A stretch of 64,000 nt of DNA from Sphingomonas xinjiangensis (GCF_014199255.1 NZ_JACIJF010000009.1:62001-126000), one strand, 5' to 3'; shown: positions 27,391-37,074, counted from the stretch's first letter. Program-made: numbers and translations. The notes: a model not told the origin generated them from the letters alone.

Positions 27391-30141
27391 TCAGGCGCCG
27401 AAGGTGCGCTGCCACCAGCCGCGGCGCGGCGTCTGGCCGTCGCCACTATCCGCGGTGTCCGCGTCGCCACCGTCTTGCGCGGAGGCGTCGGCCAGGGGCG
27501 CTGCCTCGGCGGCCGGCGCTTCTGCGGGCGCTTCGGCTGCGGTGGCGGCCTCAGCCGGTGCGTCAGATGCGGCATCGGCCTTTTTGCGGCGCGTCCGCTT
27601 GGGCTTCGGCGCAGGCTCGGCTTCCGCTTCGGGCGCTTCCGCCGCAGCTTCGGCGGGCGCTGCTTCTGCAGCGGCATCGGCCTTCTTGCGGCGTGTGCGC
27701 TTGGGCTTGGGGGCGGGTTCCGCCTCGGCCTCGGGCGCTTGCGTCACGGCTTCGGCAGGCGCGGCCTCGGCACCCGCTTCGGGAGCAGCGTCGGCCTTTT
27801 TGCGGCGCGTCCGCTTGGGCTTGGGGGCGGGCTCCGCTTCTACTTGCGGCGCCGCTTCGGCTTCGGCCTGCACCGGCTCTGCCTCGAGCGCAGCCTCGGC
27901 GGGCTCGGCGGCTGCGGCGGCCTCGGTCGAACCGGCGGCATCGCTCACCGCGTCCTCGGCGCCGGCGCTGCCGCGGCGACCACCGCGACGGCCACGGCGG
28001 CGGCGCTTGCGCCCGCCTTCGCCTTCATCGCTATCAGCAGGCTGCGAGGACTCGTTTTCCGCCGGTGCACGATCCTCGGCTTCGGCTTCTGCCTCCACGT
28101 TACCCTCGGCCTCGCCCTCTTCGCCGACGGCTTCCTCGCCGCCTTCCTGCTCGCGGCCACGGCGGCCACGGCCCCGGCGGCGCCGGCGGCGCTTGCCGCG
28201 GCCCTCGTCGTCACCTTCGGCGCGCGGACGCTCCTCACGGGCGCGGGGCGCTTCGGCTTCCGCCTCTTCGGCCTCTTCCTCTTCCTCGTCGACTTCCTCG
28301 ACGTAGTCCTCTTCGTCCTCGGGCTCTTCGACCAGCGCCTCGATCTTGGGCGCATAGGCCGGCGGCGGGCCGGCAGCCTCCACGGCCATGCGCGCGCCTT
28401 CGATCTCGCCGTCGGCGATCACTTCGATCAGGACGCCATAACGGTCCTCGATCTCGGCCAGTTCGGCGCGCTTGCGGTTGAGCAGGTAGAAGGCCGCTTC
28501 CTGGCTGGCGCGCAGCGTGATGTGCGAGCCGCGGCCGCGTGCAGCCTCGTCCTCGATCATACGCAGCGCCGACAGGCCGGCCGACGACGCGGTGCGGACC
28601 AGGCCCGAGCCCTCGCAATGCGGGCAGGTGCGGGTCGATGCTTCCAGCACGCCGGTTCGCAGCCGCTGGCGGCTCATTTCCATCAGGCCGAAGGCTGAGA
28701 TGCGGCCCACCTGAATGCGGGCGCGGTCGTTCTTCAGCGCCTCCTTCATCGCCTTCTCGACCTTACGGACGTTGGACGAATGATCCATGTCGATGAAGTC
28801 GATCACGACCAGCCCGGCCATGTCACGCAGCCGCAGCTGGCGCGCGATTTCCTGCGCAGCTTCCAGATTGGTCGCGGTCGCGGTCTGCTCGATATTATGC
28901 TCGCGGGTCGACCGCCCCGAGTTGATGTCGATCGACACCAAGGCCTCGGTCGGGTTGATGACCAGATAGCCGCCCGACTTCAGCTGGACGACCGGGTTGT
29001 ACATCGCCGACAGCTGGTCCTCGACGCCCGCGCGCTGGAACAGCGGCACCGCATGGGCATATTGCTTCACCTTGCGCGCATGGCTCGGCATCAGCAGCCG
29101 CATGAACTCCTTCGCTTGGCGATAGCCGTCCTCGCCCTCGACAATCACTTCATCGATGTCGCGATTGTAGATGTCGCGGATCGCCCGCTTCAACAGGTCG
29201 CTGTCGCCATAGACCAAAGCCGGCGCAGAGGATTTGAGCGTCTCCTCTCGGATCCCGTCCCACAGCCGGGCGAGATAATCGAAGTCGCGCTTGATCTCGG
29301 TCTTGGTGCGCTGAAGCCCCGCGGTGCGGACGATGCAGCCCATCGAGGGCGGCAGCTTCAGGTCCGCCATGATGCCTTTCAGGCGCTTGCGGTCGGCGGC
29401 GCTCGAAATCTTGCGCGAGATGCCGCCGCCATGCGCAGTGTTGGGCATCAGCACGCAGTAACGGCCGGCAAGGCTCAGATAGGTGGTCAGCGCCGCACCC
29501 TTGTTGCCGCGCTCTTCCTTGACGACCTGGACCAGCAGCACCTGGCGGCGGCGGATCACGTCCTGGATCTTGTAGCGGCGGCGCAGGTTCATCCGGCGCT
29601 GGCGCAGCGCATCGGCCTCGTCACCATTGCCGCTGCGCTTGCCGCGGCGGCGGCCACGGCCACGCGCTTCGCCGCCCTCTTCCGAGCCGCCCTCTTCCGA
29701 GCCTTCCTCATGCTCGGCGTCTTCGTCTTCTTCGTCGTCGTGCTCGTGATCGACCAGCTCTACGCCGTCCTCACCTTCGGCATCGGCCTCCAGGTGATCG
29801 TCATAATCCTCGTCGCCATCCTCCTGGGCGCGCAGTGCCGCTTCCTCGGCGGCATGCTCGGCCTCTTCGCGCAGCAGCGCTTCGCGGTCTTCCTTGGGGA
29901 TCTGGTAGTAATCGGGATGGATCTCGCTGAAAGCGAGGAAGCCGTGGCGGTTGCCGCCATAATCGACGAACGCGGCCTGGAGCGAGGGCTCGACCCGCGT
30001 GACCTTGGCTAGATAGATATTGCCCTTGAGCTGCTTGCGCTCGGCAGACTCGAAATCAAATTCCTCGATCCGATTCCCTTTGACGACGGCGACCCGGGTT
30101 TCCTCCCGGTGGCGTGCGTCGATCAGCATACGCGTGGTCAT
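27391..30141 (-). CDS. rne: Ribonuclease E (Rne/Rng family)
   Basis: A 916-residue endoribonuclease of RNA decay and rRNA/tRNA processing. It begins MTTRMLIDARHREETRVAVV; the S1 domain (about 36-230) is split by an acidic insert (DHEHDDEEDEDAEHEEGSEE region, about 90-180). The catalytic Asp residues lie in VSIDINSGR (about 404) and VIDFIDMD (about 447), and the Zn-link is CPHCEG (about 507). The C-terminal third is disordered: an acidic block, Arg-rich blocks (GKRRRRRRGRGRRGRE) for RNA binding, and three copies of AEPAPKPKRTRRKKADAA spaced 34 and 38 residues apart. It ends GWWQRTFGA. GGAG lies 8 nt before the ATG. Confidence 0.96.
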   Translation of the reverse strand: MTTRMLIDARHREETRVAVVKGNRIEEFDFESAERKQLKGNIYLAKVTRVEPSLQAAFVDYGGNRHGFLAFSEIHPDYYQIPKEDREALLREEAEHAAEEAALRAQEDGDEDYDDHLEADAEGEDGVELVDHEHDDEEDEDAEHEEGSEEGGSEEGGEARGRGRRRGKRSGNGDEADALRQRRMNLRRRYKIQDVIRRRQVLLVQVVKEERGNKGAALTTYLSLAGRYCVLMPNTAHGGGISRKISSAADRKRLKGIMADLKLPPSMGCIVRTAGLQRTKTEIKRDFDYLARLWDGIREETLKSSAPALVYGDSDLLKRAIRDIYNRDIDEVIVEGEDGYRQAKEFMRLLMPSHARKVKQYAHAVPLFQRAGVEDQLSAMYNPVVQLKSGGYLVINPTEALVSIDINSGRSTREHNIEQTATATNLEAAQEIARQLRLRDMAGLVVIDFIDMDHSSNVRKVEKAMKEALKNDRARIQVGRISAFGLMEMSRQRLRTGVLEASTRTCPHCEGSGLVRTASSAGLSALRMIEDEAARGRGSHITLRASQEAAFYLLNRKRAELAEIEDRYGVLIEVIADGEIEGARMAVEAAGPPPAYAPKIEALVEEPEDEEDYVEEVDEEEEEAEEAEAEAPRAREERPRAEGDDEGRGKRRRRRRGRGRRGREQEGGEEAVGEEGEAEGNVEAEAEAEDRAPAENESSQPADSDEGEGGRKRRRRGRRGGRRGSAGAEDAVSDAAGSTEAAAAAEPAEAALEAEPVQAEAEAAPQVEAEPAPKPKRTRRKKADAAPEAGAEAAPAEAVTQAPEAEAEPAPKPKRTRRKKADAAAEAAPAEAAAEAPEAEAEPAPKPKRTRRKKADAASDAPAEAATAAEAPAEAPAAEAAPLADASAQDGGDADTADSGDGQTPRRGWWQRTFGA
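27572..27840 (-). repeat. Three-copy coding repeat in the RNase E tail
   Basis: Near-identical 53-nt units at 27572-27624, 27674-27726 and 27788-27840 encode the basic peptide AEPAPKPKRTRRKKADAA. Spacing is 102 and 114 nt, so the intervening Ala/Glu-rich linkers differ in length by 4 codons, the expected signature of unit duplication and length polymorphism. Confidence 0.85.
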
Positions 30142-30621
30142 TGAATGTTCTCCGGGCGCGCCGGCTCATGTCCCTCACGGAACGGGGCGCGTGCGCGCGA
30201 TATTGAATGCGGGCCGCGCCGGACGTTCCGGGCGCAGTCTCGCTGGATGGAAAAGATGCTGTTGCTGCACGGGCACGCGCGGACCGGCGGTCCACTGGCT
30301 CCACCACGGCCGCGCTGCCGGCGAAAGCCTGGCGAAGCGGACGGTGGGGAAATTGCCTCATGCGAGCGTCAACCTGAACTGTCACGGCACACGTGGCCGC
30401 GGATACTTCCCGATACAAGAGCCGGGATATGGATTGCCTAGCACCCCCCGCACCCTGCGGCAACTACGCGCAACGCAATGATTGTTTCGCGGGGACTACG
30501 GACAATTCCTGAACATGGCAGCGCCAGGTTTCCGCATGATTAACCCTGCGATTTAACCGCGACTTGAGCCTCTTCGCCTATGATGTCCGTGTCAGGGTAG
30601 ACGCGTATCGAGTACCAAGTC
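30142..30621. other. 480-nt intergenic region between divergent rne and amidase genes
   Basis: This must contain the promoters of both divergent genes. RNase E messages in other bacteria have long 5' leaders used for autoregulation, and the size here would allow one, but I see no hairpin I can match to a known rne leader. No convincing reading frame; short open frames are arginine/proline-rich and lack signal or domain features. Confidence 0.4.
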
Positions 30622-31872
30622 ATGCAATTGTGCTGGACCCCCAAGGGCCCTGCGCGGCATATCGCGCGGGTGTTGTTCCTGTTCGCCCTGCTCTCCGGTT
30701 GGCTGACCGGTGCTCCGAGCTGGGCGGGCGTCGTTCAAGAAGTGCGCGTTCGCGGCGATCGCATCGTCGTGACCTTCGACGCGCCGGTCGCCAGGGCGAG
30801 CAGCTTCGTGCTCGCCGGCCCACAGCGCATCGCGCTGGACGTCGATGGCGCCGAACCAGGCAGCGCGGCCTATGCCGATGGCCCGGTGGCGACGATTCGC
30901 CAGGGCGCGCAGGGGGCCGGCGGCGCCCGCATCGTGTTCGATCTCGCCCGCCCGGCCATCGTGACGGAGGGCAGTTTCGGCCGCGACGGCCGCACCCTCA
31001 CGCTTCAGATCAAGACAGTGGACGACGAACGCTTCGCCCGCGCCGCTGCCGAGCGCCGCCTGAGCTTCCTGCCGCCCTTCACCTTCCTCCAGCCCGCCGC
31101 ACGTCACCGCTACTCGGTGTCCATGCCCGTGCCAAAGCGCAGGGCCAGCCTGAAGCTGCCCAAGGTGTATGGCGATGCTGACCGTCCGCTGGTGGTGATC
31201 GACGCCGGCCATGGCGGGCACGATCCCGGCGCACTGTCCCCCGACGGCAGCTTGCGCGAAAAGGACGTGACGCTGCGCATCGCCGAGGCGATCAAGCAAG
31301 AACTGCTCGCCTCGGGCCGGGTGCGCGTGGCCCTGACCCGCGACGACGACCGTTTCCTGGTGCTCCAGGAGCGATTTGGCCTTGCCCGCCGGCTGAAGGC
31401 GGACCTGTTCATCTCGGTCCATTGCGACAGCGCCGCCAATCCCGACGCGACCGGCGCGACCATCTACACGCTGTCCGAAGTCGCTTCGGATAAGGAAGCC
31501 GCCAGGCTCGCGGCGCGTGAGAACAAGGCCGACATCATCGCCGGCGTCGATCTGGGCGGCGCCAGCCCCGACATTTCCTCGATCCTGATCGACCTCACGC
31601 AACGTGAGACGATGAACATGTCGGCCAACTTCGCCCGGCTGCTCGGTCGCGAGGCCCAGCCGCTTATCCCGATCAAGGCCAATTACCACCGCATGGCCTC
31701 GCTGATGGTCCTCAAGGCACCCGACCTTCCCTCGGTGCTGTTCGAGACCGGCTATATTTCCAATCTCGCCGATGCCGAGTTCCTGGCATCGCCCGCTGGG
31801 CGCACCAAGGTTGCCGAAAGCGTGCGCAAGGCCGTGGAAATCCATTTCGCCACCCGCATGGCTTCCCGCTGA
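30622..31872 (+). CDS. N-acetylmuramoyl-L-alanine amidase (AmiC type, AMIN domain)
   Basis: A 416-residue periplasmic amidase cleaving the stem peptide from peptidoglycan during daughter-cell separation. Signal segment VLFLFALLSGWLTGAPSWA; AMIN-like domain (about 37-135, VRVRGDRIVVTFDAPV) for septal targeting. The Amidase_3 catalytic domain (about 190-412) has zinc ligands in VIDAGHGGHDPGA, SLREKDVTL and ISVHCDSA, and a catalytic Glu in VLFETGYISN. An inserted regulatory helix (NMSANFARLLGRE region) fits the autoinhibited type activated by LytM factors. Followed after 116 nt by the PBP1A gene, so peptidoglycan cutting and synthesis are encoded side by side. Confidence 0.95.
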   Translation: MQLCWTPKGPARHIARVLFLFALLSGWLTGAPSWAGVVQEVRVRGDRIVVTFDAPVARASSFVLAGPQRIALDVDGAEPGSAAYADGPVATIRQGAQGAGGARIVFDLARPAIVTEGSFGRDGRTLTLQIKTVDDERFARAAAERRLSFLPPFTFLQPAARHRYSVSMPVPKRRASLKLPKVYGDADRPLVVIDAGHGGHDPGALSPDGSLREKDVTLRIAEAIKQELLASGRVRVALTRDDDRFLVLQERFGLARRLKADLFISVHCDSAANPDATGATIYTLSEVASDKEAARLAARENKADIIAGVDLGGASPDISSILIDLTQRETMNMSANFARLLGREAQPLIPIKANYHRMASLMVLKAPDLPSVLFETGYISNLADAEFLASPAGRTKVAESVRKAVEIHFATRMASR

Positions 31873-31988
31873 CGACAATCCGATTCCCTCGTTCCGTCCT
31901 GCTCTTATAGGACGAAATCGGCGGAGTGGTTTCGCACACGTTTCGATTGGCTTTCATCGCGGCCGAAACTTGCTACACCGCGCGGCAG

Positions 31989-34508
31989 ATGGCGGACGGC
32001 GACACTTCAGGCGAAACGGTGCGGATCAGGCGCGGCCTGAGCGGCGCAGGCGGCTTATTCGGGCGGCTGCGGCGGCGCTGGTGGTTCCGCGTTCTGGCGG
32101 TGCTGGCGCTGCTCGCAGGGATCGGCGTCTTCCTGCTTTGGCTGTTGTTCGCGCGCAATCTTCCCTCGGTGGAAACACTGCGGACCTATGAGCCGCCGCT
32201 GCCGACCAATGTCCGCTCGGCCGATGGGATGCCGATCCACAGCTATGCCCGCGAACGCCGCGTTCAGCTGAGCTTCCCTGAATATCCCAAGCTGCTGGTC
32301 GGCGCCTTTCTGTCGGCCGAGGACAAGACCTTCTTCGAGCATCACGGCGTCGATTTCCCGGGGCTGGTGCGCGCCGCCTATGAAGGCATCACCAGCGGAT
32401 CGACTCCGCGCGGTACCTCGACCATCACCCAACAGGTTGCCAAGAACCTGCTGGTCGGGGACGAGGCGAGCTATGTCCGCAAGGCGAAGGAAGGCATCCT
32501 CGCCTGGAAAATGGAGGACACGCTTTCCAAGGAGCAGATCCTCGAACTCTACCTCAATTCGATCGAACTTGGCCGCAACGCCGGTGGCGTGGCCGCGGCG
32601 AGCGAGGCCTATTTCGGCAAGGAACTCGACCAGCTCACCCTGCCGCAAATGGCGTATCTGGCGATCCTGCCCAAGGGACCAGCCAATTACGCGCCTGAGC
32701 GCCACGCGGATCGTGCGCTGGAACGCCGCAACTGGGTACTCGGGCAGATGATGGCCAACGGCTATATCGACGCGGCGCAGCATGCTGACGCCGTTGCCGC
32801 GCCGCTCGGCACGGTGCGCCGCCAAACGCCCAAGTTCGAGCGCGTCGGCGGCTATTTCGTCGAGGAAGTCCGCCGGCAGCTGTTGAGCAAGTTCGGCGAG
32901 AAGTCCGACTCCGGTCCCTACAGCGTCTATCAGGGCGGCCTGTGGGTGCGCACCTCGCTCGACCCGCGGCTTCAGGGTTTCGCCCAGAAGGCGCTGCGCG
33001 ACGGGCTGCTGCGTTACGACCGGGGCCGCGGCTGGAGCGGACCGCTCGCCCATAAGGAGATCGGCAACAGCTGGCTCCAGACGCTGCTCAACACCAATAT
33101 CGGCCTCGACTACGAGAATTGGCGTGCCGCCATCGCTATCGAGCGGAGCGGCGACGGCTGGGAGATTGGCTTCGACAATGGCCAGACCGGCCGCCTGCCC
33201 CGCTATGCCGCCGTTATGCCGGTGCGCGGCAAGGGTGGCGAAGCGTTCTCGGCGATCAAGCCGGGCGACATCATCGCGGTCGCGCCCGAAGGCGCCAACT
33301 GGTCGCTGCGCTCGGTGCCCAAGGTTTCGGGCGGCATGGTGGTCGAGGACCCCCGCACCGGCCGCGTGCTGGCGATGCAGGGCGGGTTCGACTCGCGCAT
33401 CCAGTCGTTCAACCGCGCCACCCAAGCGTTCCGCCAGCCCGGCTCGACGATCAAGCCTTTGGTCTATGCCGCGGCGATGGAGCGCGGGCTGACACCGGCG
33501 ACCATCGTCGTCGATGGTCCTTTCTGCGTCTGGCAGGGCGCGGGCCTGGGCAACAAATGCTTCCGCAACTTCGGCAACATGCGCGGTGCGGGGCCCAAGA
33601 CCCTGCGCTGGGGCGTGGAACAGTCGCGCAACCTGATGACGGTCCAGGTCGCCAACCAGATCGGCATGGAGCCGGTGGTCGACCTGATCCAGCGCGTGGG
33701 CGTCACCAAGAACAAGTTTCCGCCCTATCTCAGCTATGCGCTGGGCGCGGGCGAGACCACCGTGATGCGCATGGTCAACGCCTATTCGATCCTGGTGAAC
33801 CATGGCCGCGCGCTCGATCCCACGGTGATCGACTTCGCCCAGGATCGCCACGGTCAGGTGATCTGGCCAGAGAATTGGCGCCCCTGCGACGGGTGCAACG
33901 CCCGCGACTGGAACGGCGGCGCCATGCCGCGCCCGGTCCGTCGCGGACGCCAGCTGGTCGATCCGCTCAGCGCCTATCAGATCGTCCACATCACCGAAGG
34001 CGTGGTCCAGCGCGGCACCGCCACGGTGCTGCGCGATCTCGACCGGCCGTTGATGGGCAAGACCGGCACTACCAACGGCCCGACCGACGTTTGGTTCGTC
34101 GGCGGCGCCGCGCAGATGATCGCGGGCCTGTATCTCGGCTATGATTCGCCCACCAACCTGGGCGGCTATGCCCAGGGCGGGTCGATCGCCGCGCCGATCT
34201 TCAAGCAGTTCGCCATTCCCGCGTTCGAGGGCATGCCCAAGCTGCCCTTCACCGCGCCCAAGGGCATCCGCATGGTCCGCATCGACCGCGCGAGCGGGCG
34301 CAAGGTCGCAGGCGGCTGGCCGTCCAACGACCCGCTCTCGCCGATCATCTGGGAAGCCTTCAAACCCGAAGCCGAACCCCGCCGCGGCCGCCGCTCGATG
34401 GAGCAGGACCCGCAAACCAGGGCAAAGGCCGCCGCGCCCAAGGCCGCCCCCAAGGCCGAACGCCAGAGCGACAGCGATTTCTTGCAACGCGAGGGCGGAA
34501 TCTACTAG
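31989..34508 (+). CDS. mrcA: Penicillin-binding protein 1A (bifunctional glycosyltransferase/transpeptidase)
   Basis: About 839 residues, inner-membrane anchored by VLAVLALLAGIGVFLLWLLF. The GT51 domain has its catalytic Glu in FLSAEDKTFFEHHGVDFPG, then GTSTITQQVAKNLL and ELYLNSIELGRNAGGVAAA. The middle OB-like region leads to the transpeptidase domain with the acyl-enzyme Ser in QPGSTIKPLVYAAAM, the SxN motif in EQSRNLM and KTG in MGKTGTTNGPTDVWFVG. The C-terminal tail is Ala/Lys/Pro-rich. The ATG at 31989 gives a short cytoplasmic tail; a GTG at 31926 is a possible longer start. Polymerises lipid II and cross-links the wall. Confidence 0.95.
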   Translation: MADGDTSGETVRIRRGLSGAGGLFGRLRRRWWFRVLAVLALLAGIGVFLLWLLFARNLPSVETLRTYEPPLPTNVRSADGMPIHSYARERRVQLSFPEYPKLLVGAFLSAEDKTFFEHHGVDFPGLVRAAYEGITSGSTPRGTSTITQQVAKNLLVGDEASYVRKAKEGILAWKMEDTLSKEQILELYLNSIELGRNAGGVAAASEAYFGKELDQLTLPQMAYLAILPKGPANYAPERHADRALERRNWVLGQMMANGYIDAAQHADAVAAPLGTVRRQTPKFERVGGYFVEEVRRQLLSKFGEKSDSGPYSVYQGGLWVRTSLDPRLQGFAQKALRDGLLRYDRGRGWSGPLAHKEIGNSWLQTLLNTNIGLDYENWRAAIAIERSGDGWEIGFDNGQTGRLPRYAAVMPVRGKGGEAFSAIKPGDIIAVAPEGANWSLRSVPKVSGGMVVEDPRTGRVLAMQGGFDSRIQSFNRATQAFRQPGSTIKPLVYAAAMERGLTPATIVVDGPFCVWQGAGLGNKCFRNFGNMRGAGPKTLRWGVEQSRNLMTVQVANQIGMEPVVDLIQRVGVTKNKFPPYLSYALGAGETTVMRMVNAYSILVNHGRALDPTVIDFAQDRHGQVIWPENWRPCDGCNARDWNGGAMPRPVRRGRQLVDPLSAYQIVHITEGVVQRGTATVLRDLDRPLMGKTGTTNGPTDVWFVGGAAQMIAGLYLGYDSPTNLGGYAQGGSIAAPIFKQFAIPAFEGMPKLPFTAPKGIRMVRIDRASGRKVAGGWPSNDPLSPIIWEAFKPEAEPRRGRRSMEQDPQTRAKAAAPKAAPKAERQSDSDFLQREGGIY

Positions 34509-34579
34509 CGGGCGTCTTATATCTACCGTCGTCATCCCGCCTCATCGGGTGACGTCAGGCTTTGAAAGGTTCAACGAAC

Positions 34580-35707
34580 ATGCGCGCCGAAGCGCAGGCT
34601 CACGTCAATCAGATCCAGGCAGCCCTGGCGCTGCTCCGCCGTTCCCTCGATTGGGACCGCGCGCTGCGCCGGCTGGACGAACTCAACGCCCGCGTCGAGG
34701 ATCCCACGCTGTGGAACGACGCCAAGGCCGCGCAGGATGTCATGCGCGAACGCCGCCGCCTGGACGAGGCGATCGGCGCCACCCGCGCCATCGAGAGCGA
34801 GCTCAACGACACCGTCGAGCTGATCGAGATGGCCGAGGCCGAGGGCGATGACGAGATGGCGAACGACGGCACCGCCGCGCTCGCCGCGCTCGCCGAGCGC
34901 TCTGAAAAGGACAAGGTGGTGGCGCTGCTCTCGGGCGAGGCCGACGCCAACGACACCTATGTCGAAATCAATTCAGGCGCGGGCGGCACCGAAAGCCAGG
35001 ACTGGGCCGGCATGCTGCTGCGCATGTACACCCGCTGGGCTGAGCGCACGGGCATGAAGGTCGAGCTGGTGGATTATCATGCCGGCGAACAGGCTGGCAT
35101 CAAGTCCGCGACTCTGCTGATCAAGGGCGAGAACGCGTACGGCTATGCCAAGACCGAGAGCGGCGTCCACCGCCTGGTCCGCATCTCGCCCTATGACAGC
35201 GCCGCCCGCCGCCACACCAGCTTCTCCAGCGTGTGGGTCTATCCGGTGATCGACGACAATATCGACATCGAGATCAACGAAAGCGAACTGCGGATCGACA
35301 CCTACCGCGCGTCCGGCGCGGGCGGTCAGCACATCAACACCACCGATTCGGCGGTGCGCATCACGCACTTGCCCACCGGCATCGTCGTGCAGTGCCAAAA
35401 CCAGCGGTCGCAGCACAAGAACAAGGCCGAAGCCTATAACCAGCTGCGCGCGCGCCTGTACGAACGCGAGCTGGCCGAGCGGGAGGCCGTGGCCGACGCC
35501 CAGAACGCGACCAAGACCGATATCGGCTGGGGCCACCAGATCCGTTCCTATGTCCTCCAGCCCTATCAGCTGGTGAAGGACCTGCGCACCGGCGTGACCT
35601 CCACGGCCCCGTCCGACGTGCTCGACGGCGCGCTGGATTCGTTCATGGCCGCCGCCCTGTCGCAGCGCGTCACTGGCGAGACCGTGCAGGTGGAGGACGT
35701 GGATTGA
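34580..35707 (+). CDS. prfB: Peptide chain release factor 2
   Basis: A 375-residue class I release factor for UGA and UAA stops. The catalytic GGQ is in [19 protein letters not shown]; the tail [19 protein letters not shown] is typical of RF2. The codon-recognition tripeptide, SPF in E. coli RF2, reads SPY here ([18 protein letters not shown]). No programmed frameshift is needed: the [14 protein letters not shown] region, where E. coli has an in-frame UGA, is continuous. Start: the ATG at 34580 has GAAAGG upstream; an in-frame TTG at 34562 has none. The stop overlaps the TTG start of the methyltransferase gene by 4 nt. Confidence 0.96.
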   Translation: MRAEAQAHVNQIQAALALLRRSLDWDRALRRLDELNARVEDPTLWNDAKAAQDVMRERRRLDEAIGATRAIESELNDTVELIEMAEAEGDDEMANDGTAALAALAERSEKDKVVALLSGEADANDTYVEINSGAGGTESQDWAGMLLRMYTRWAERTGMKVELVDYHAGEQAGIKSATLLIKGENAYGYAKTESGVHRLVRISPYDSAARRHTSFSSVWVYPVIDDNIDIEINESELRIDTYRASGAGGQHINTTDSAVRITHLPTGIVVQCQNQRSQHKNKAEAYNQLRARLYERELAEREAVADAQNATKTDIGWGHQIRSYVLQPYQLVKDLRTGVTSTAPSDVLDGALDSFMAAALSQRVTGETVQVEDVD

Positions 35708-36459
35708 GGCCATGCCTCGTCCTGAGTGCCGCGATGCTGCTCGTCGCCTGTGACGGGGGCGCGCGCACGCCGGGCGAGAAGCGCGCGGATCCGGGCAGCG
35801 GCTTCCCCGCCGCCGATCGGCCGGTGGCAAGCATCGTCTCGGCGCGCTGGTCGACCGAGGAGGCCCGCGACCGGCTGAAGGAAGCCGATCGGGTGATGAA
35901 CCTGGCCGGCATCAAGCGTGACATGACCGTCGCCGATATCGGCGCCGGCGAGGGCTATTACACGATCCGCCTGGGTCAGCGCGTCGGCAAGGAAGGCCGT
36001 GTCGTCGCCGAGGACATTGTTCCGCAAGTGATCGAGCGGCTGGGCGAGCGCGTGGTGCGCGAACGGCTGGCCAATGTCAGCGTGCGCCTGGGCCTTCCCG
36101 CCGATCCGCGCCTGCCCGAAGCGAGCTTCGATCGCGTGCTGATGGTTCACATGTACCATGAGATCGAATCGCCCTATGAGTTCCTGTGGCGGCTGCGGCC
36201 GTCTCTGGCCCCGGGCGGGCAAGTGATCGTGGTCGACGCCAACCGCCCGACCGAGCAGCACGGCACCCCGCCCAACCTGCTGCGCTGCGAATTCGCCGCG
36301 GTGGGATATCGCCTGATCTCGATGCGGCAAATGCCTTCGGCCGGCGGCTATCTGGCGATTTTCGGCGCCGAAGGTGCTCGGCCCGAACCCAATATGATCA
36401 AGGCGTGCCGCAGCGGCGTCCGCGCGACCCCCGCAGCGATCCAGCAGGGTTCAGAGTAA
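35704..36459 (+). CDS. SAM-dependent methyltransferase-fold protein with lipoprotein signal
   Basis: A 251-residue protein. A lipoprotein signal [16 protein letters not shown] with the lipobox LVAC (Cys16) precedes a class I methyltransferase fold: motif [17 protein letters not shown], the acidic loop VVAEDIV, and [17 protein letters not shown] for motif IV. The only start giving this N-terminus is the TTG at 35704, which overlaps the prfB stop as TTGA and has GGAGG about 7 nt upstream inside prfB. A surface or periplasmic methyltransferase would lack SAM, so the domain may bind something else or be inactive. It converges with the RadC-like gene, overlapping 9 nt. Confidence 0.78.
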   Translation: MRPCLVLSAAMLLVACDGGARTPGEKRADPGSGFPAADRPVASIVSARWSTEEARDRLKEADRVMNLAGIKRDMTVADIGAGEGYYTIRLGQRVGKEGRVVAEDIVPQVIERLGERVVRERLANVSVRLGLPADPRLPEASFDRVLMVHMYHEIESPYEFLWRLRPSLAPGGQVIVVDANRPTEQHGTPPNLLRCEFAAVGYRLISMRQMPSAGGYLAIFGAEGARPEPNMIKACRSGVRATPAAIQQGSE

Positions 36460-36849
36460 GCCCAGGGTCCGGAAGCTGGTGACGCCGCGCGCCGCGATGA
36501 TCAGGTGATCGATCAGGCGCACCTGCAATCCCTCCAATGCCTGCGCCACCAGGCGCGTCGTCTCGCGGTCCGCGGCGCTCGGGGTCGGATCGCCACTGGG
36601 ATGGTTGTGCGCCATCACCACGGCACAGGCGTCGAACGCGAGCGCATCACCGGCAATCGCGCGGATCGGCACGGCTATCCGGTCGACCGCGAGCGACCGG
36701 ACATGCCGCACCCCCAGCAGGGTCCGGCCCCGGTCGAGATAGGCGAAGGCGAGCACTTCCACCGCCTCACCCGCCAGCGGCTCGAACAAAGCCTGCGCCG
36801 CGGCGGCATCGTCAATGCGCCGAGGGGCCGGAAGAGGTTGGTCCGCCAT
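36451..36849 (-). CDS. RadC-like JAB/MPN domain protein (C-terminal domain only)
   Basis: A 132-residue protein carrying the JAMM metal signature AHNHPSGDPTPSAAD (HxHPSGD with the later Asp) of the RadC family. Full RadC proteins are about 220 residues with an N-terminal UvrC-like helical domain; that part is missing, and the sequence begins with a short MADQPLPAPRRIDDAAAAQA. Start: the ATG at 36849; a longer frame upstream to 36939 is not conserved-looking. The function of RadC domains is unsettled despite the name; a role in DNA repair has not held up. Its end overlaps the methyltransferase gene. Confidence 0.78.
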   Translation of the reverse strand: MADQPLPAPRRIDDAAAAQALFEPLAGEAVEVLAFAYLDRGRTLLGVRHVRSLAVDRIAVPIRAIAGDALAFDACAVVMAHNHPSGDPTPSAADRETTRLVAQALEGLQVRLIDHLIIAARGVTSFRTLGLL

Positions 36850-36940
36850 GCCGCTAAAGCTGCGCCCGGCGTGCGGAAATCCGAAGCCCGTCCCGGTCCA
36901 AAATGGACCCATGCTCCGTCCGATTCGGAGCAACCCCAAA

Positions 36941-37074
36941 TCCTCCCCTGCAAGAGGAGGTGGCGCGCGTCAGCGCGAGGGAGGGGTGTCCCCGTCGCAG
37001 GCAGATCCCGCCCCCCCCCGGGTCGGGGACATGCCTCCATCAACCCTTGGGGCCGGCAGCCCCTCCCAGGGATG
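36941..37074. repeat. Palindromic intergenic repeat before thyA
   Basis: A G/C-rich imperfect palindromic element. The left part holds a CTCCCCTGCAAGAGGAGG stem-loop and GAGGGAGGGGTGTCCCC. The right part (37021-37074) has the complementary-type sequence GGTCGGGGACATGCCTCC through CCCCTCCCAGGGATG, with a run of nine or more C at about 37010. No reading frame. It resembles the other intergenic elements in this window in size and arm structure. Confidence 0.6.

Noticed and set aside
32055..34535. 826-codon minus-strand open frame opposite PBP1A
   Set aside because: Entirely antisense to an intact penicillin-binding protein; no recognisable domain.
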